NCBI RefSeq assembly: GCF_040412425.1
Contig: NC_089744.1
Span: 33,751,743-33,815,742 of the forward strand
Length of the DNA stretch: 64,000 bases
Direction of reading: 5' to 3'
Source: Macrobrachium rosenbergii
Taxonomy: Eukaryota; Arthropoda; Malacostraca; Decapoda; Palaemonidae
Shown in pieces: positions 49,505-60,371 of this stretch; positions within the stretch are counted from its first letter, which is position 1; the number at the start of each line of letters is the position of its first letter. The position numbers were made by a program, and so were the translations under genes. The notes under the pieces were generated by a model. It ran no database searches. It had not been told where the DNA came from and was given only the letters and a program-made list of their open reading frames with translations.

Positions 49505-49690
49505 GAGAGGCTACAATAGCCACATGGGAGGTTCCTCGTACCTCTCTGTACATGAGAGTGCTTTGATTAGCCACATGGGAGGTTCATCGTACCCCTCCAT
49601 ACATGAGAATGCTTTGATTAGCCACATGGGAGGTTCGTTGTTCTCCGCTACTTATGGGAGGCTGTGATTAGCCACATGGTAGGTTGGTTT
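49505..49690. repeat. ~57-bp tandem repeat, about 3.5 units
   Basis: GATTAGCCACATGGGAGGTT recurs at about 49508, 49565, 49617 and 49666, followed by CGTACC.CTC...ACATGAGA.TGCTTT. The unit is divisible by three, so it translates as repeated ISHMGGSSYPSIHENAL, but no start or domain supports a gene. Confidence 0.75.
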
Positions 49691-49943
49691 TTTTTATTTT
49701 TGCTACTCTCTATCCATGAGGAGGTTTGAGTACCATATGAGAGGTAGCTCGACTCAAACAGTACCTAGACATGAGACTGATGTCGGGGATACTCTCTCTA
49801 CAGGCATTCTCACCTGCCGTGTGGGATAACCAGGTGAGGATACATTCGTTTATACAGAGTAGGCGAATAATGAGTTACCTGCTTTCCCTGTTGGCAGGTT
49901 GGGCTGAATTAGATTGATCCCCCCACCTTAAAATTTTGTTAAT

Positions 49944-50034
49944 CGGGCTAATTCAGATGTTCAGGGAGTGTATTGCAATATGAAGTTTTCATAATAAAAC
50001 TAATGTTGTAATACTTACCTGAACACCTGAATGA
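49944..50034 (+). repeat. DIRS gamma internal complementary region
   Basis: The left half (GGGCTAATTCAGATGTTCAGGGAGTGTATTGCAAT) is the complement of the element's left terminus, and the right half (TGAAGTTTTCATAATAAAAC through TACTTACCTGAAC) is the complement of its right terminus. The junction falls near 49979-49982. Confidence 0.82.
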
Positions 50035-50084
50035 TTTTCACCTTCCTCCCCACTTCAATTTGAATAGTGAGTAATGCAATTGGC

Positions 50085-50328
50085 AATCTTGGCCTCACTC
50101 AGCTGGGACTTGCAGCCTCACTCAGCTGGGACTTGCAGCAGTGTTGCCAACGGTACTCCAGGTAACTCATTTGACAAGATTTTCCTGTAAGCGTTGGTAA
50201 TGCTGACAGTTAGTTACCCACTTAGTGGGTAAAAGCTATGGGGATGTAGTTCGGGCTGGTAGGTGACCAGGGCTAATTCAGATGTTCAGGTAAGTATTAC
50301 AATATTAGTTTTATTATGAAAACTTCAT
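50085..50328 (+). repeat. DIRS gamma right inverted terminal repeat
   Basis: Inverse of 43533-43750, ending GTTCAGGTAAGTATTACAAT and then TTTTATTATGAAAACTTCAT. A short local duplication CCTCACTCAGCTGGGACTTGCAG occurs at 50094 and 50113. It contains a perfect CAG|GTAAGT splice-donor consensus in sense with DCAF13. Confidence 0.82.
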
Positions 50329-51164
50329 TTTTTGAAAACTTTATGAAATGATTCTTTGCATCAATAAATTTTGTGTTTTCCATAACTACGGTTAAATCTT
50401 TTCAAATGTAGGGATTTTCTTTCAAATGGAGAAATTTAGTATTATTTCATAAAGAACATTCATCGAAAAGGTCTTAATTTGTCAAGAGGGAAACAAGCAG
50501 CGGCCCTTTATAATGGTATCGTAAGAGATTAATCCTGAGTTTATTTGTCTCATAAATGACTTGCCTTAAGTTGAATGGAAAATTGGTAGTGTTTGTCAAA
50601 ACATACCCCATGTTTGATTAAAATTTGAACAGAAAATAATGATGATTTAAAAATGAAATAAATTTTAGCAAGAGAATATGTATACCCAACACTACCCAGT
50701 TCTTGATTTATTTAGTAATAAAGATAAATATCTGATACTAAATAATGATACGTATTGCAATACCTTGTAATAAAGGTGAATATCTGATACTAAATATGTA
50801 TGGCATTAGCCCCTGTAGGGGGTTAGTGCCATCAGTGCACCTCTCACAGTACACTGTAGGTATTGCTTAAGTTTCTTTGCAGCATCCCTTCAGCCCCTAG
50901 CTGCAACCCCTTTCATTACTTTGGTCTAAATTCTGTATTCCTTCCATATGATGTTAGCACTCTGACTCAAATCAGTGGCCTGGGTCTCTCCCCTAATTGG
51001 ATGTAGTATACATTTACATTTTTCCTCATCCATTTGTTGAATGAAATAAAGGTATTTTGCAGTGTCAAAGGGAATATTCCTTTCTTATTTGAAAATCATG
51101 ATTAGAACTCATTTAGCCTTGTCATATTGTTGTGTATATTAGTAATTTAGTTTTTTTTCAACAG

Positions 51165-51309
51165 CATCAAGTGATCATGCCAACAACCTTGTCTTATATG
51201 ATGTAAGAGCAAAGGAAGTCAAGAAACTAAAGATGACATTGCGTATAAATGCTTTAGCCTGGAACCCCATGGAAGCATTCATCCTCACAGCTGCTAGTGA
51301 AGATTACAA
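51165..51309 (+). CDS. DCAF13: DCAF13 exon 5 (residues 220-267)
   Basis: Acceptor TTTTCAACAG|CA completes an Ala codon (phase 1); donor AA|GTAAGT in phase 2, 145 bp. Encodes SSDHANNLVLYDVRAKEVKK, then LKMTLRINALAWNPMEAFIL and TAASEDY. LVLYDVR ends a WD40 blade with the Y/W-D-x-R form seen in CUL4-DDB1 substrate receptors, and AWNPMEAFI.TAA.EDYN is highly conserved in DCAF13. Confidence 0.96.
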
Positions 51310-51825
51310 GTAAGTTATTGTGAAACTATTTCCTTTCATTGTAATTTCTTGTTATTCCTGCATGGAATACAAACCTTTGCCTTTTTAGGTAAGATTGGCT
51401 GTTATGTGTCCTTGGTGTGTGTTAATGTAACCAGTTTTGTTCTGCATCGAAGGTAGGAGCATGCTAGTTGGGATCCTTTAAAGTTGGGAAGTTTTGTGGC
51501 AACGGAGGAAGGCAAAATGTGTTTACTAGCTTTATTGAAAGGGATTACTCAGCTTTTGATATGCAACATGTTCATAGTTTGCTATCTCCTTCCATTGCTT
51601 TGTTAGTGGCTTTGTTGAAGTACTGACAGACATTTCTGTCCTTCAATATTCAGAGCAACCCATTTTTCAAAGCTGTTCCTTCATTGACTTCATGCTAAGG
51701 AACTCAGTGCTATTGAGCCTGTTGTGGCAATTGTCTTGAGTGTGGGGATACCTGTGCAGCATTGAGTACAGGCAGTAATCCTTACTCCCGTCGCCACCCC
51801 GGTTACCGATGATCCTGCTGCCAAG

Positions 51826-53430
51826 GTGACTCCTATTTCTCTGGCTGCCCCAGCTGCTCTTGGGGGGGACTTGACCGCCATCCTGAAGAAGATGACAAAG
51901 AAGACGTCAAGGAAGAGGTCCCATAAGGTGTTGTCGTCATTGTCTTTGTCGTCTGCTACCTCCTCCCCATCCTCTTCTGAGGCTTGTCGGCCAAAGAAGA
52001 AGAAGTCTGTCTCTCACCCCCCCAACAAGAAGCCCCATTCTGGGACTCCTCGTGATTGTAGGCTGGTGATAGACCTATCAACATTGAACCTCTTTATCTG
52101 AAAGACAAGGTTCAAGATGGAGACTCCTCGAACAGTCTTAGCAGCTGTCAGAGACAACGACTGCATGCTAACCATAGATTTAAAGGATGCTTACTTCCAG
52201 ATCCCAAGTCCCGATTCATCCCTCCTCCCGGAAGTTCCTTCGCGTTAGTCATGGAGAACTGGTGTTCCAGTTCAAAGTCCTTTGCTTCGGTCTGACAACA
52301 GCTCCCCAGGTGTTCACAAGAGTTTTCACCTTAGTGTCGACATAGGCTCATGCTCGGAATTCGCCTCCTAAGATATCTCAATGAATGGCTGGTCTTGGTG
52401 AGTTCCCAGGAAAAGATAATTCGGGACAGGGACCATCTTCTCCAATTTTGTCGTGGCTTAGGCAACGTGGTAAATTTGGACAAGTCCAATCCTCAACCCA
52501 GTCAAAGAATCCTTTACCTTGGAATGATCATAGACACTGCCTCGTCGAGAATCTTCCCATCAGACCAGGGGGTAGAGAAGTTCAGGACAGTGGCTTGCTC
52601 CTTCTTATTCGAATGGAACCAACTGGATCGGCAATAGCAAGTGATCGTAGGACTTTTGACATCACTAGAGAGCTGGTTCCTCACAGCCATCTTCATCTTC
52701 ATTCCCTGCAGTGGAGGCTGAAGGAATTTTGGTCTCCAGGAAGGGACTCTCCTCAGCTACAGGTCTCTCTGTCGACAGAGTTAAGATGCAACCTTCTGTG
52801 GTGGTTGGATGACGAAAACCTGACAGTGGGAGTGCCTCTTCATTCGGCCCCCTCCATAGCTGCCCCTGTTCTCGGACGCTTCTTCCAAAGGGTTGGGGAG
52901 CACATCTAGAAGATCTCTTGACTTAGGTGTGTGGAGTCCTCAGGACAGGAAACTTCACATCAACGTGCTAGAGTTGAAAACAGCCATCCTAGCACTTATG
53001 GAGTTTCAAGAAAGGGTGATGGGGCACTCCGTTGTTCTGATGTCAGACAACACTACAGTGGTAGCTTATGTGAACAAATGGTTGGGTAGGGGGTTAGTGT
53101 CACACTAACTTCACTTGATAACAGTCCAGTTACACCAGTGGGCTGTCAACACTCCAGTGGACTTCATGGCCAGGTACATTCCAGGCAAGAGGAATGTCGT
53201 GGCTGACAAGCTAAGTTGTTGGAGGACAGCTTCTAGGGATGGAGTGGCCTCTGCATCAGGAGGTGGCAAACAGGGGAAGATCACTGATAGACGTCTTTGC
53301 GACAAGGTTCAACAGGAAGCTAGAGGTCTATTGTTCAGTAGTTCCAGATTTCTTCACCGTGGCAGAGGATACCCTTCAACATCCTTGGGACAACCTGGAC
53401 GTCTCACCTTTCCCCCTTTTCACTGATCCA
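51826..53430 (+). pseudogene. DIRS beta gag-RT-RNase H remnant
   Basis: A basic, serine-rich gag-like stretch (ILKKMTKKTSRKRSHKVLSS near 51880) passes without a stop into RT motif RLVIDLSTLNLFI near 52060, indicating a deletion that fused gag to RT. Next come METPRTVLAAVRDND, MLTIDLKDAYFQIPS with the first catalytic Asp, and LLRYLNEWLVLV near 52375, where YLDD is expected, so both Asp residues of the pair are changed. RNase H: LHINVLELKTAILALMEFQ and VVLMSDNTTVVAYVNK (52950-53080), ARYIPGKRNVVADKLS near 53175, then a DVFATRFNRKLEVYC motif. Several frame shifts. Confidence 0.85.
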
Positions 53431-53779
53431 TCATGTCCTGAACAGAGTGATGGTTTTCCAGAATCTCAGGATGACTCTTGTAGCTCCTTTATCGCCTCAA
53501 GCAGATCTTCTAACTCTGCTCTCAGTGGTCCCGAGAGAAATACTCCCTTGGCACAATCTTCTCTGTCAACCTCATGTAGAACGATACCATCAATTGGTAA
53601 CATCCCTATCTCTTCACGGTTGGAGACTATCCAGTATCTCCTTCAAGCGAAAGGCTTTTCTTGCAGATCAGCGACACAGATGTCTGGTTACCTCAGAAGA
53701 TCTTCTTCAACCGTGTATCAGGGGAAATAGGCCGTCTACTGTGATTGGTGTCGTCGACGTGGTTTCACTCCACTCAGAA

Positions 53780-54570
53780 CCTCTGTTCAGCGGATAGCTG
53801 ATTTTCTGATGTTCCTCAGAACAGAAAAACACCTTTCTGCATCTGCTATTAAGGGCTACAGGGCTGCCTTGGGAAATCTCCATGCTGCTCAAAGTTTTGA
53901 ACAGTCTTGTTCTCCTAGAGAACTAAAACCTCCTACCTGGGATCTGACTCTGGTGCTAAGTAGTCTCACTCGAGCCCCGTACAAACCACTGTATCGGTCA
54001 TCGGACAGGAACTTGACCCTCAAGACGGTTTTCCTTCTAGCCTTGGCTTCGTTGAAGAGAGTGGGCGAACTCCATGGTCTGACTTTTGATGTTAAACATA
54101 CCAGGGGTTGGAAGTCAGTAGCATTCAAATTTGTCCCAAAACCCCTCAGTTCATGATGGCAGTTTTACCTCCTTTTCCATCCCTTCCCTTGGGGATTTTG
54201 TTAACAACGATCCAGATGCTCTTTTGCCCCGTCAGAGCACTGCATTGCTATCTAAAAAGGACTTGACAGCTCTGACCGGGATGCTGAAGACTTTTTGTTA
54301 GCACAGGCTGGATCAAGAAAGAAGTGTCCAAGAATACCATTTTGTTTTGGCTTTGTGAAGTGATTAGGCATACCTACTCCTCATCAGTTTCTACTGCCAA
54401 TACTGTGCATGCAAGAGCACATGACATTAGAGGACTAAGCTTCTCCTTGGCATTCAAGAAGAACTTCATTTGTTTATAGAATTTTGAATGCTGGTTTTTG
54501 ACTCTGCCAAACCACATTCACTTCCTTCTACCTGAGGGACATTGCCCACAGGTCCTTGGACACTTTTTCC
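53780..54570 (+). pseudogene. DIRS beta tyrosine recombinase remnant
   Basis: N-terminal region ADFLMFLRTEKHLSASAIKG followed by YRAALGN; core entry LKPPTWDLTLVLSSLTRAPY, SDRNLTLKTVFLLALASLKR with the first Arg; GELHGLTFDVKHTRGW. After a frameshift, VHARAHDIRGLSFSLAFKKN has an intact HxxR box near 54420. After a second frameshift the Tyr box FYLRDIAHRSLDTF is still readable near 54520. All four motifs survive but not in one frame. Confidence 0.82.
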
Positions 54571-55139
54571 TTGAGTCCGGTGGTGGATACTCAATAAGTT
54601 GTGTAGCTCATCCAGTGCCCCTAGCGGGACAGTTTTGTATCTTGCCTAAGATGATGATATGAAAGTGAGGATGATTGAGATGACTGGTCTCTTTTCCTTC
54701 CCCCTTTTTCCTTCTCTACCTACAGACGGTAAGAAGATGGTTCCATCATACGCTGGAACGGCCCAGATACAGGTGAGTGAAGTAGCTTTACTGTTAGATT
54801 GCTTTTATTCTACACAAATATACCTTGCAGTAGCAAACCCTTCCTCTTTCTAGCAAGGAGAGAGAGGAATGCTAACAAACACATATAGGTGACTACCTTA
54901 GTTTGTTATCTGATCAGATAGAGCTCTTTAACTTCCTCTAATGCAATAAATTTCTGCTTTGGACTTAGCCCAGTAGTCAGACTGTTGGATACCTGTATAT
55001 CTTACAGATCAGAGGCTTAGGTCTCCTTCCTTTGAATTCTCTTTTTCATTAAGTATGACTGGGTGTGCCAAACCTCCAGTTAGTTCAGGATTCTCTTACC
55101 TCCCACCAAGAGCGAGTCTATCCGAATGTTAAGACCCAG

Positions 55140-55212
55140 GTTTGTTCCACATGTGAACAAATGACAAATTTAAATTAATATGTATTTTTCTTAGCTAACA
55201 AACCTGCGGTCC
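55140..55212 (+). repeat. DIRS beta internal complementary region
   Basis: CAAATTTAAATTAATATGTATTTTTCTTAGCTAACAAACCTG is complementary to the element's right end at 55440-55490. The left half pairs with a left terminus that is missing from this copy. Confidence 0.6.
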
Positions 55213-56317
55213 CAACATATACTGTCCTTCTCTAGCCACCCTTCATTTACTGCCCACCCCTAGCCACCCCTCATTTAGTTAACCATGGGCTGGAAGAAAA
55301 CTGAGACGTCACAGGGTTGAAATAAGGTTGCTGCCTGCTTCCCATCTCACCTCCGTGACAGATGCCAGATGCCACCAATTCCTTGCATAACAGGTTTCTA
55401 ACTGGCGCCAGAAGATTTATTGTAATGTTAAGACTGCAGGTTTGTTAGCTATGAAAAATACAAATTAATTTAAATTTGTAATTTTTTGCAAGGCAGCAGT
55501 CAGACCCAGTGTGGATTGAACAGGTCAAGATGCAGGTAGACTTCACAATTGAGTAACCTGTCTAAGAGCTTCTGCTCTTAGGTGTGATCACTCCCCTTGC
55601 TTGTTGTCAAGGAGACAAGTATATAGCCTGATTTATGAAAAATTTTTAAAAACTGACATAAAACATTATTCTGCTCTATGAACTTATGACACAAATATAT
55701 TTTACATTTTTTAATGTGCTTTTTTGTATCAAACATGGCTCAAATAGTAATGAATTTCATATCATTGGAAGGCAATTTATCATATTTTATTTGTGTAAAT
55801 AGAAATTGAAAATCTGTTTTCTGCTATTTTCGTGAATTTTTTCAAAAGGTTTTTGTTATGACTAACTTTTACTTGTGATACTGATTTTTTGGGAGGCATT
55901 TTTAAACAACTCTCTAGCTTTAAAAGGAAACCAAATCTATTAACATAGCATGAAGTTTGATATTACACAGAGCACTTGGGGAAAATTATTGACAAAAATT
56001 TTTGCTCAGTTAGTGAAGAGCAAGTGTTCTGGCACAGATTTTGGCTCCTCTAAACATCAAAGGGTTAAAGAGCTTTCTTTTTTTTTTTAAAGGTGTTAAA
56101 CATGAAAAAGTTATTAAATTATAATATGAAAATTTTATAGTCTTCTAAATTTTCTCATTTCCAACCATAAAATCACCTATTTTTTTTTTTTTCAAGGAAA
56201 CTTTCTTTTAGCTTAGGATAAACTGATACTGTACAATCAAATTTTCTCAACTCATTTCTTCAAATTTATATATTGGTATCATATATAATTGGTATTATGT
56301 ATGCAATGATAGATTTC

Positions 56318-56419
<102 letters not shown>

Positions 56420-56657
56420 GAGCCCAACTAGGCTGTTCAGTACTGTATTCCCATATCCATATTTGGATGTACCAGCACCCCACCTTGGGTTTACTGTATT
56501 AGTGTAATTATGTTATGGTTTACTATATTATAGTGATTTCACATGATTTTCATAGGTTGCAGTGAGGAATATTTCATCTGTTTACAATATTCAAAATGTT
56601 TGTATACTTTGTTTTTCTGTAGTAATAATATTTAACATAGTTTGTTTACCTTTGCAG

Positions 56658-56820
56658 CTGCTACAGCTTCGACATAAGAAATATGGACAAACCTAACAGA
56701 ATAGTTAGTGTTCATGAAGGACACACTTCAGCTGTAATAGACTTGGATTATTCACCCACTGGTCGAGAATTCTGCAGTGGAAGCTACGATAAATCTGTCA
56801 GAATTTTCAGAGTTGATGAG
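56658..56820 (+). CDS. DCAF13: DCAF13 exon 6 (residues 268-322)
   Basis: Acceptor TTTGCAG|C completes an Asn codon (phase 2); donor GAG|GTAAGG in phase 0, 163 bp. Encodes CYSFDIRNMDKPNRIVSVHE, GHTSAVIDLDYSPTGREFCS and GSYDKSVRIFRVDE. SFDIR is a second F/W-D-x-R blade end, and SAV.D.DYSPTG.EF.S.S.DKS.RIF is a hallmark of the family. Confidence 0.96.
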
Positions 56821-57603
56821 GTAAGGTAATTGTGAATTTCTTGGGAGTGTTTTCTTGTAATTAAATTTGTTGTTTCCAGGTTTTGAAATGTTGAGAAAAT
56901 TGATTTTGTTTTTCCATGAAAAGGAAGATCTTAATTAGAAGTTTACATTTCACATCATCTTTGTGGAATAGAATAGTAAATATTTCATAAAATAACAAGA
57001 ATATGGCTTATGTTAATGTGTTTTAATTCTTTGTTATACTTGTTCATTATGTTATTCATAGCAAGAAGCATCTAATATTATTCTGTTACTACTGTTAATA
57101 TATTTTTTAAGGCTTTTGTCATTATAATATTCCATTATTAATGTTCTTCTCTTATTATAATTGCTTTATAATTACTGTTTACTCTCCTCTTGTTCCACAA
57201 TTTAACCCTGTACTTTTAGTACATGCTATCTGTGTATACTTACATAGTTTCATCTAGACTAGTGAATATATTAGAAACATTACATATTTGTAACTAATGT
57301 AATTTTTTTGGAGTTGCATAAGGAAGCATCTTTTTCCTCTGTAGTATTTATCTTGTAATTCACTTCTATATTTCTTTACCCTACAAATACTGTACTGTCG
57401 TACTTGCCTAGTGAAGGATCCATATACAGTATTTGTCTCTCTATAATTGTTGGCTCTACACCGGGGAACACTGAAGTCTTCAGAAAAACAGAATTTGACA
57501 ATGGAGTAGTTATAAATGGCATAAATGCTGTAGTAATATCCTTTTCATTGTGTATCATTCTCACAAAATATTAGTATCTGTTTTCTTTCTGTATTTAGTA
57601 ATA

Positions 57604-57946
57604 CAGTGGACCCCTGCCTATTCACAGTTCCGGATTCGCCTATTCGCAGATTTCTCTGTGGAACATATGTACACATTATTCGCAGAAAATTCACTTATTC
57701 GCGGTATTTCTCATAAAGAAATATTCACAAATAACTGTATTTTCATATAATTTTCGTGACTAAATTCACTTTTTGTAATTAAACTTGAATTATTCAGGTA
57801 TAAACATTTGTAGAGGGTATTTTGGTGTTTTGAACTCTCAAAATAGGCAGTTATAAGCATTTTTAGAGGGGTTTTAAGTATTTGCAGATTTGAGCTATTT
57901 GCGGGGTTAGTGGTACACATTCCCTGCGAATACCAGGGGTCAACTG
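57604..57946. mobile_element. pogo/Tigger-like MITE, copy D (343 bp)
   Basis: Starts CAGTGGACCCCTGCCTATTC, ends GAATACCAGGGGTCAACTG; TA at 57602-57603 and 57947-57948. Same internal blocks as copies A-C. In DCAF13 intron 6. Confidence 0.83.
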
Positions 57947-58841
57947 TACTCGTATCAGTTTTTCATAACTTATGGTTTATCCTTACTGTGGTTAGGAATA
58001 GAACTTATATATTCAACTTGAAAAAAAAATAATGTTCATTTTCTCATGCACATTTACTTTGGCTATGAATGGCACTTACATTTTCAGCTTTCATAAAAAA
58101 AATTATAATCATTATATACTTAACACAGAAATTGTGGCTTGGTTTTTTCACACAAAAGTAATTTTTTTGAAACACAACTATTCTATAAAATGGTACGAAT
58201 ACTCAATCTTTCTCGTTTAAACTGTCGTCCTTATTCTTACAATAATAACTTCTGCTACATAGAAATTTGTGATGTTGTGGAATTTGTTTAACAAAGGATC
58301 ATAACCATTCCTATCCATTTCCCACATCTCTATGATGCTGTCAGTCATCATCATCACCAACATCATTTCACTCCTTTGGTGGCTTTCTTCTTACCAAATT
58401 AGCTATAACAGTTTCCCAATCCTCCAGACACAAAGAATCTTCTAAGTCATCAGTATCATTAATATCTAAAATCTTGTAAATGAGAAGATGAATATCTGCT
58501 GATGATTATGGATGTAGCTTGAGGTGGTGAAAGTATGATGCCTCCAACACTGCCTCAAGGTGTTTTATTGGCTTATGTATGATAACATTTATAAATACTA
58601 TGTATCATGAAAAAGGTATGATGTGGCTGGGAATGAAAGAGATTTGATGTAATGTTTGGAAAAGCCAGTCATGTATATTAATAGTCTATGATAGTAAAAT
58701 ATTTATTGTATATGCATTGTATAAATTGGCGTAATTTCCAAGAAATACAATGTTTAAGCATTGTATTAAGTGAGGTTTTGAATGGCCTACTTCTGAATGG
58801 AAGAAATACCATCGATATTATGTATTTTTTTCTCTTTTCAG

Positions 58842-58988
58842 ACTAAGTGCCGTGATGTCTACCACACAAAAAGGATGTTTAAAATTAATTGTGTGCTATG
58901 GTCTGCTGATAGTAAATATATTCTGTCTGGATCATCAGACCACAATCTCCGAATCTGGAAAGCTAAGGCTCATGAAAAGATGGGTGCT
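58842..58988 (+). CDS. DCAF13: DCAF13 exon 7 (residues 323-371)
   Basis: Acceptor CTTTTCAG|AC, donor GCT|GTAAGT, phase 0 at both ends, 147 bp. Encodes TKCRDVYHTKRMFKINCVLW, SADSKYILSGSSDHNLRIWK and AKAHEKMGA. REVYHTKRM and the final blade SKYI..GS.....R.WKA.A.EK.G are conserved in DCAF13. The next residues of the family form the basic C-terminal region, which must be on exons to the right of this window. Confidence 0.96.
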
Positions 58989-60136
58989 GTAAGTATAATT
59001 ACATTAAAAATACCCAACAATACAATACTTTCAAGAAGTTTGTAACTTACAGGGAAAATTTAAGGAACTGCTGCAACAAAGGAACATGATTTTGGCAGAG
59101 GTTGCATTATGCTATGTACAGAATGAGCTTTTTATCACTGTGTAAAACCGTTAATTCAAACCAATGTCATATGTCACATTTTTCAGGCAGGCCTGAAAGT
59201 ATCTTTAGGGAGGAAAATTGGTAAAAGGTGATGTAAGAGAAGCTGGGAGAGTCAAAAGGGAATTTATAAAAAAAAAAAAAAAAAAAAAAGGATTGAAATC
59301 AATGCCACTGGGGTCCAAATAACTTGGCAGAATCTCTAGCACTACTAACAGAGTGCCTTGCAAGCCCCACTATAAGTAGCTATATATGTTTGTCTTGGAA
59401 GGTTATTCAGGGAATTTTAGGTTATTTTTGATATATTATCATTATCTGGAGTGAATCTTACCTACTGTTAAAGTTAGCTTGATGTTTGTGCAATTAGGTG
59501 CAATTGGCTTTTTAAAAAAAAAATCAAAATACGATTGGCTAACTCGCTAAGACTGTCGTCCCTGTAAACACCTGTTCCCACCAGGTAGTGCTGGAATGTT
59601 TATGTTCAGGTTGGATTTCTTCGTGCCGTGCCCTTATTTTGATGATTTCTGGCTAATTTTCTCTTGTGTGGTATTGTGCTTGTGTTCTGTATTTGCATTC
59701 TATACTCTACAACAAGCAGAAATGAAAGCATTAGGCTATACAGAAAAGAGTTTATGGAAACCGAATGTTTTGGTTTTGCAGGATGACCTCTCTCAATCTC
59801 AACTGTCTTCCGGTTCAGGTTCAGCGCCGAACTACCAAGCAACTCTGGGTGAGGAGTTTGGTAGTTTGGCACACTTGCTGGCTCAAATACCATCCCTTTT
59901 GGAGAGAGTGATTGTGATGTATGTGAACCAGTAGAGTTAGGGTTTCAGACATTTTACGTTTGCCTCAGTGGTTCTGAACTGTGTGTCAATTTTTCTGTTT
60001 TCTCCCCCCCCCCCCCAAGCAGTTATCACATCACCTTGTGACAATTATTCCTTTTCTTAATAGTGGCTCTTCCTCTTCCGCCACCTACTTAGCTAGTGAG
60101 TCAGCCTGGTGATAGCACAACTGTTGCTTCTTGGTA
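58989..60136 (+). other. DCAF13 intron 7, first part; possible gag fragment at 59596-59934
   Basis: Contains a poly-A run at 59269-59289. The frame 59596-59934 (112 codons) has a hydrophobic start, then AEMKALGYTEKSLWKPNVLV and LQDDLSQSQLSS. The MKALGYTEKSL...LQDD pattern resembles the start of some LTR-retrotransposon Gag proteins, but this is a weak resemblance from a single short stretch. No splice sites or conservation argue for a host exon. Confidence 0.3.
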
Positions 60137-60350
60137 CAGTGGAACCTCACTTATTCGCGGTTCAGCATTTTCGGATTCAGTAATTCGCGGATTTTACTGT
60201 GGAACGTATTTTTTTATAAATCGCGGAAAATTTGGTAATTTGCAGATTTTTTCATAGAGCAGTATTCACCAATTACTGTATTTTCAGGTTATTTTCATGA
60301 CTAAATACATTTTTTATGGTGAAGAAGTGATTTACTAATTTTCAAATATT
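60137..60350 (+). mobile_element. diverged pogo-like MITE fragment, copy E
   Basis: Begins TA|CAGTGGAACCTCACTTATTC with the same order of internal blocks (TTCGCGG, TTCACCAATTACTGTATTTTC, ATGACTAAATACATTTT) as the other copies, but lacks a right end. Probably a related subfamily truncated next to the RTE LINE. Confidence 0.6.
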
Positions 60351-60371
60351 AATATTAAAATAATGTAGACA

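Larger units (their letters stand above)
51440..55490 (+). mobile_element. DIRS family beta element, 5'-truncated, with 3' end
   Basis: Gag-like lysine/serine-rich start (51826-52030), RT (52040-52640), RNase H (52820-53250), recombinase (53780-54560), tail, internal complementary region (~55140-55212) and terminal repeat ending near 55490 (GCAGGTTTGTTAGCTATGAA then AAATACAAATTAATTTAAAT). No left terminal repeat was found after DCAF13 exon 5. In intron 5, sense orientation. Confidence 0.82.

Noticed and set aside
49452..49667. Small secreted-type repeat protein (ISHMGGSSYPSIHENAL repeats)
   Set aside because: Lies in the tail of a DIRS element, lacks a signal peptide, and arises from a 57-bp tandem repeat.
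58020..58620. Possible transposase remnant on the minus strand (acidic DDLEDSLCLEDWE stretch)
   Set aside because: The similarity to transposase C-termini is too general and stops interrupt it; not enough to call.
59596..59934. Additional DCAF13 exon after exon 7
   Set aside because: Exon 7 leaves in phase 0 and the family continues with a basic C-terminal segment; this frame is hydrophobic then Ser-rich and does not match.
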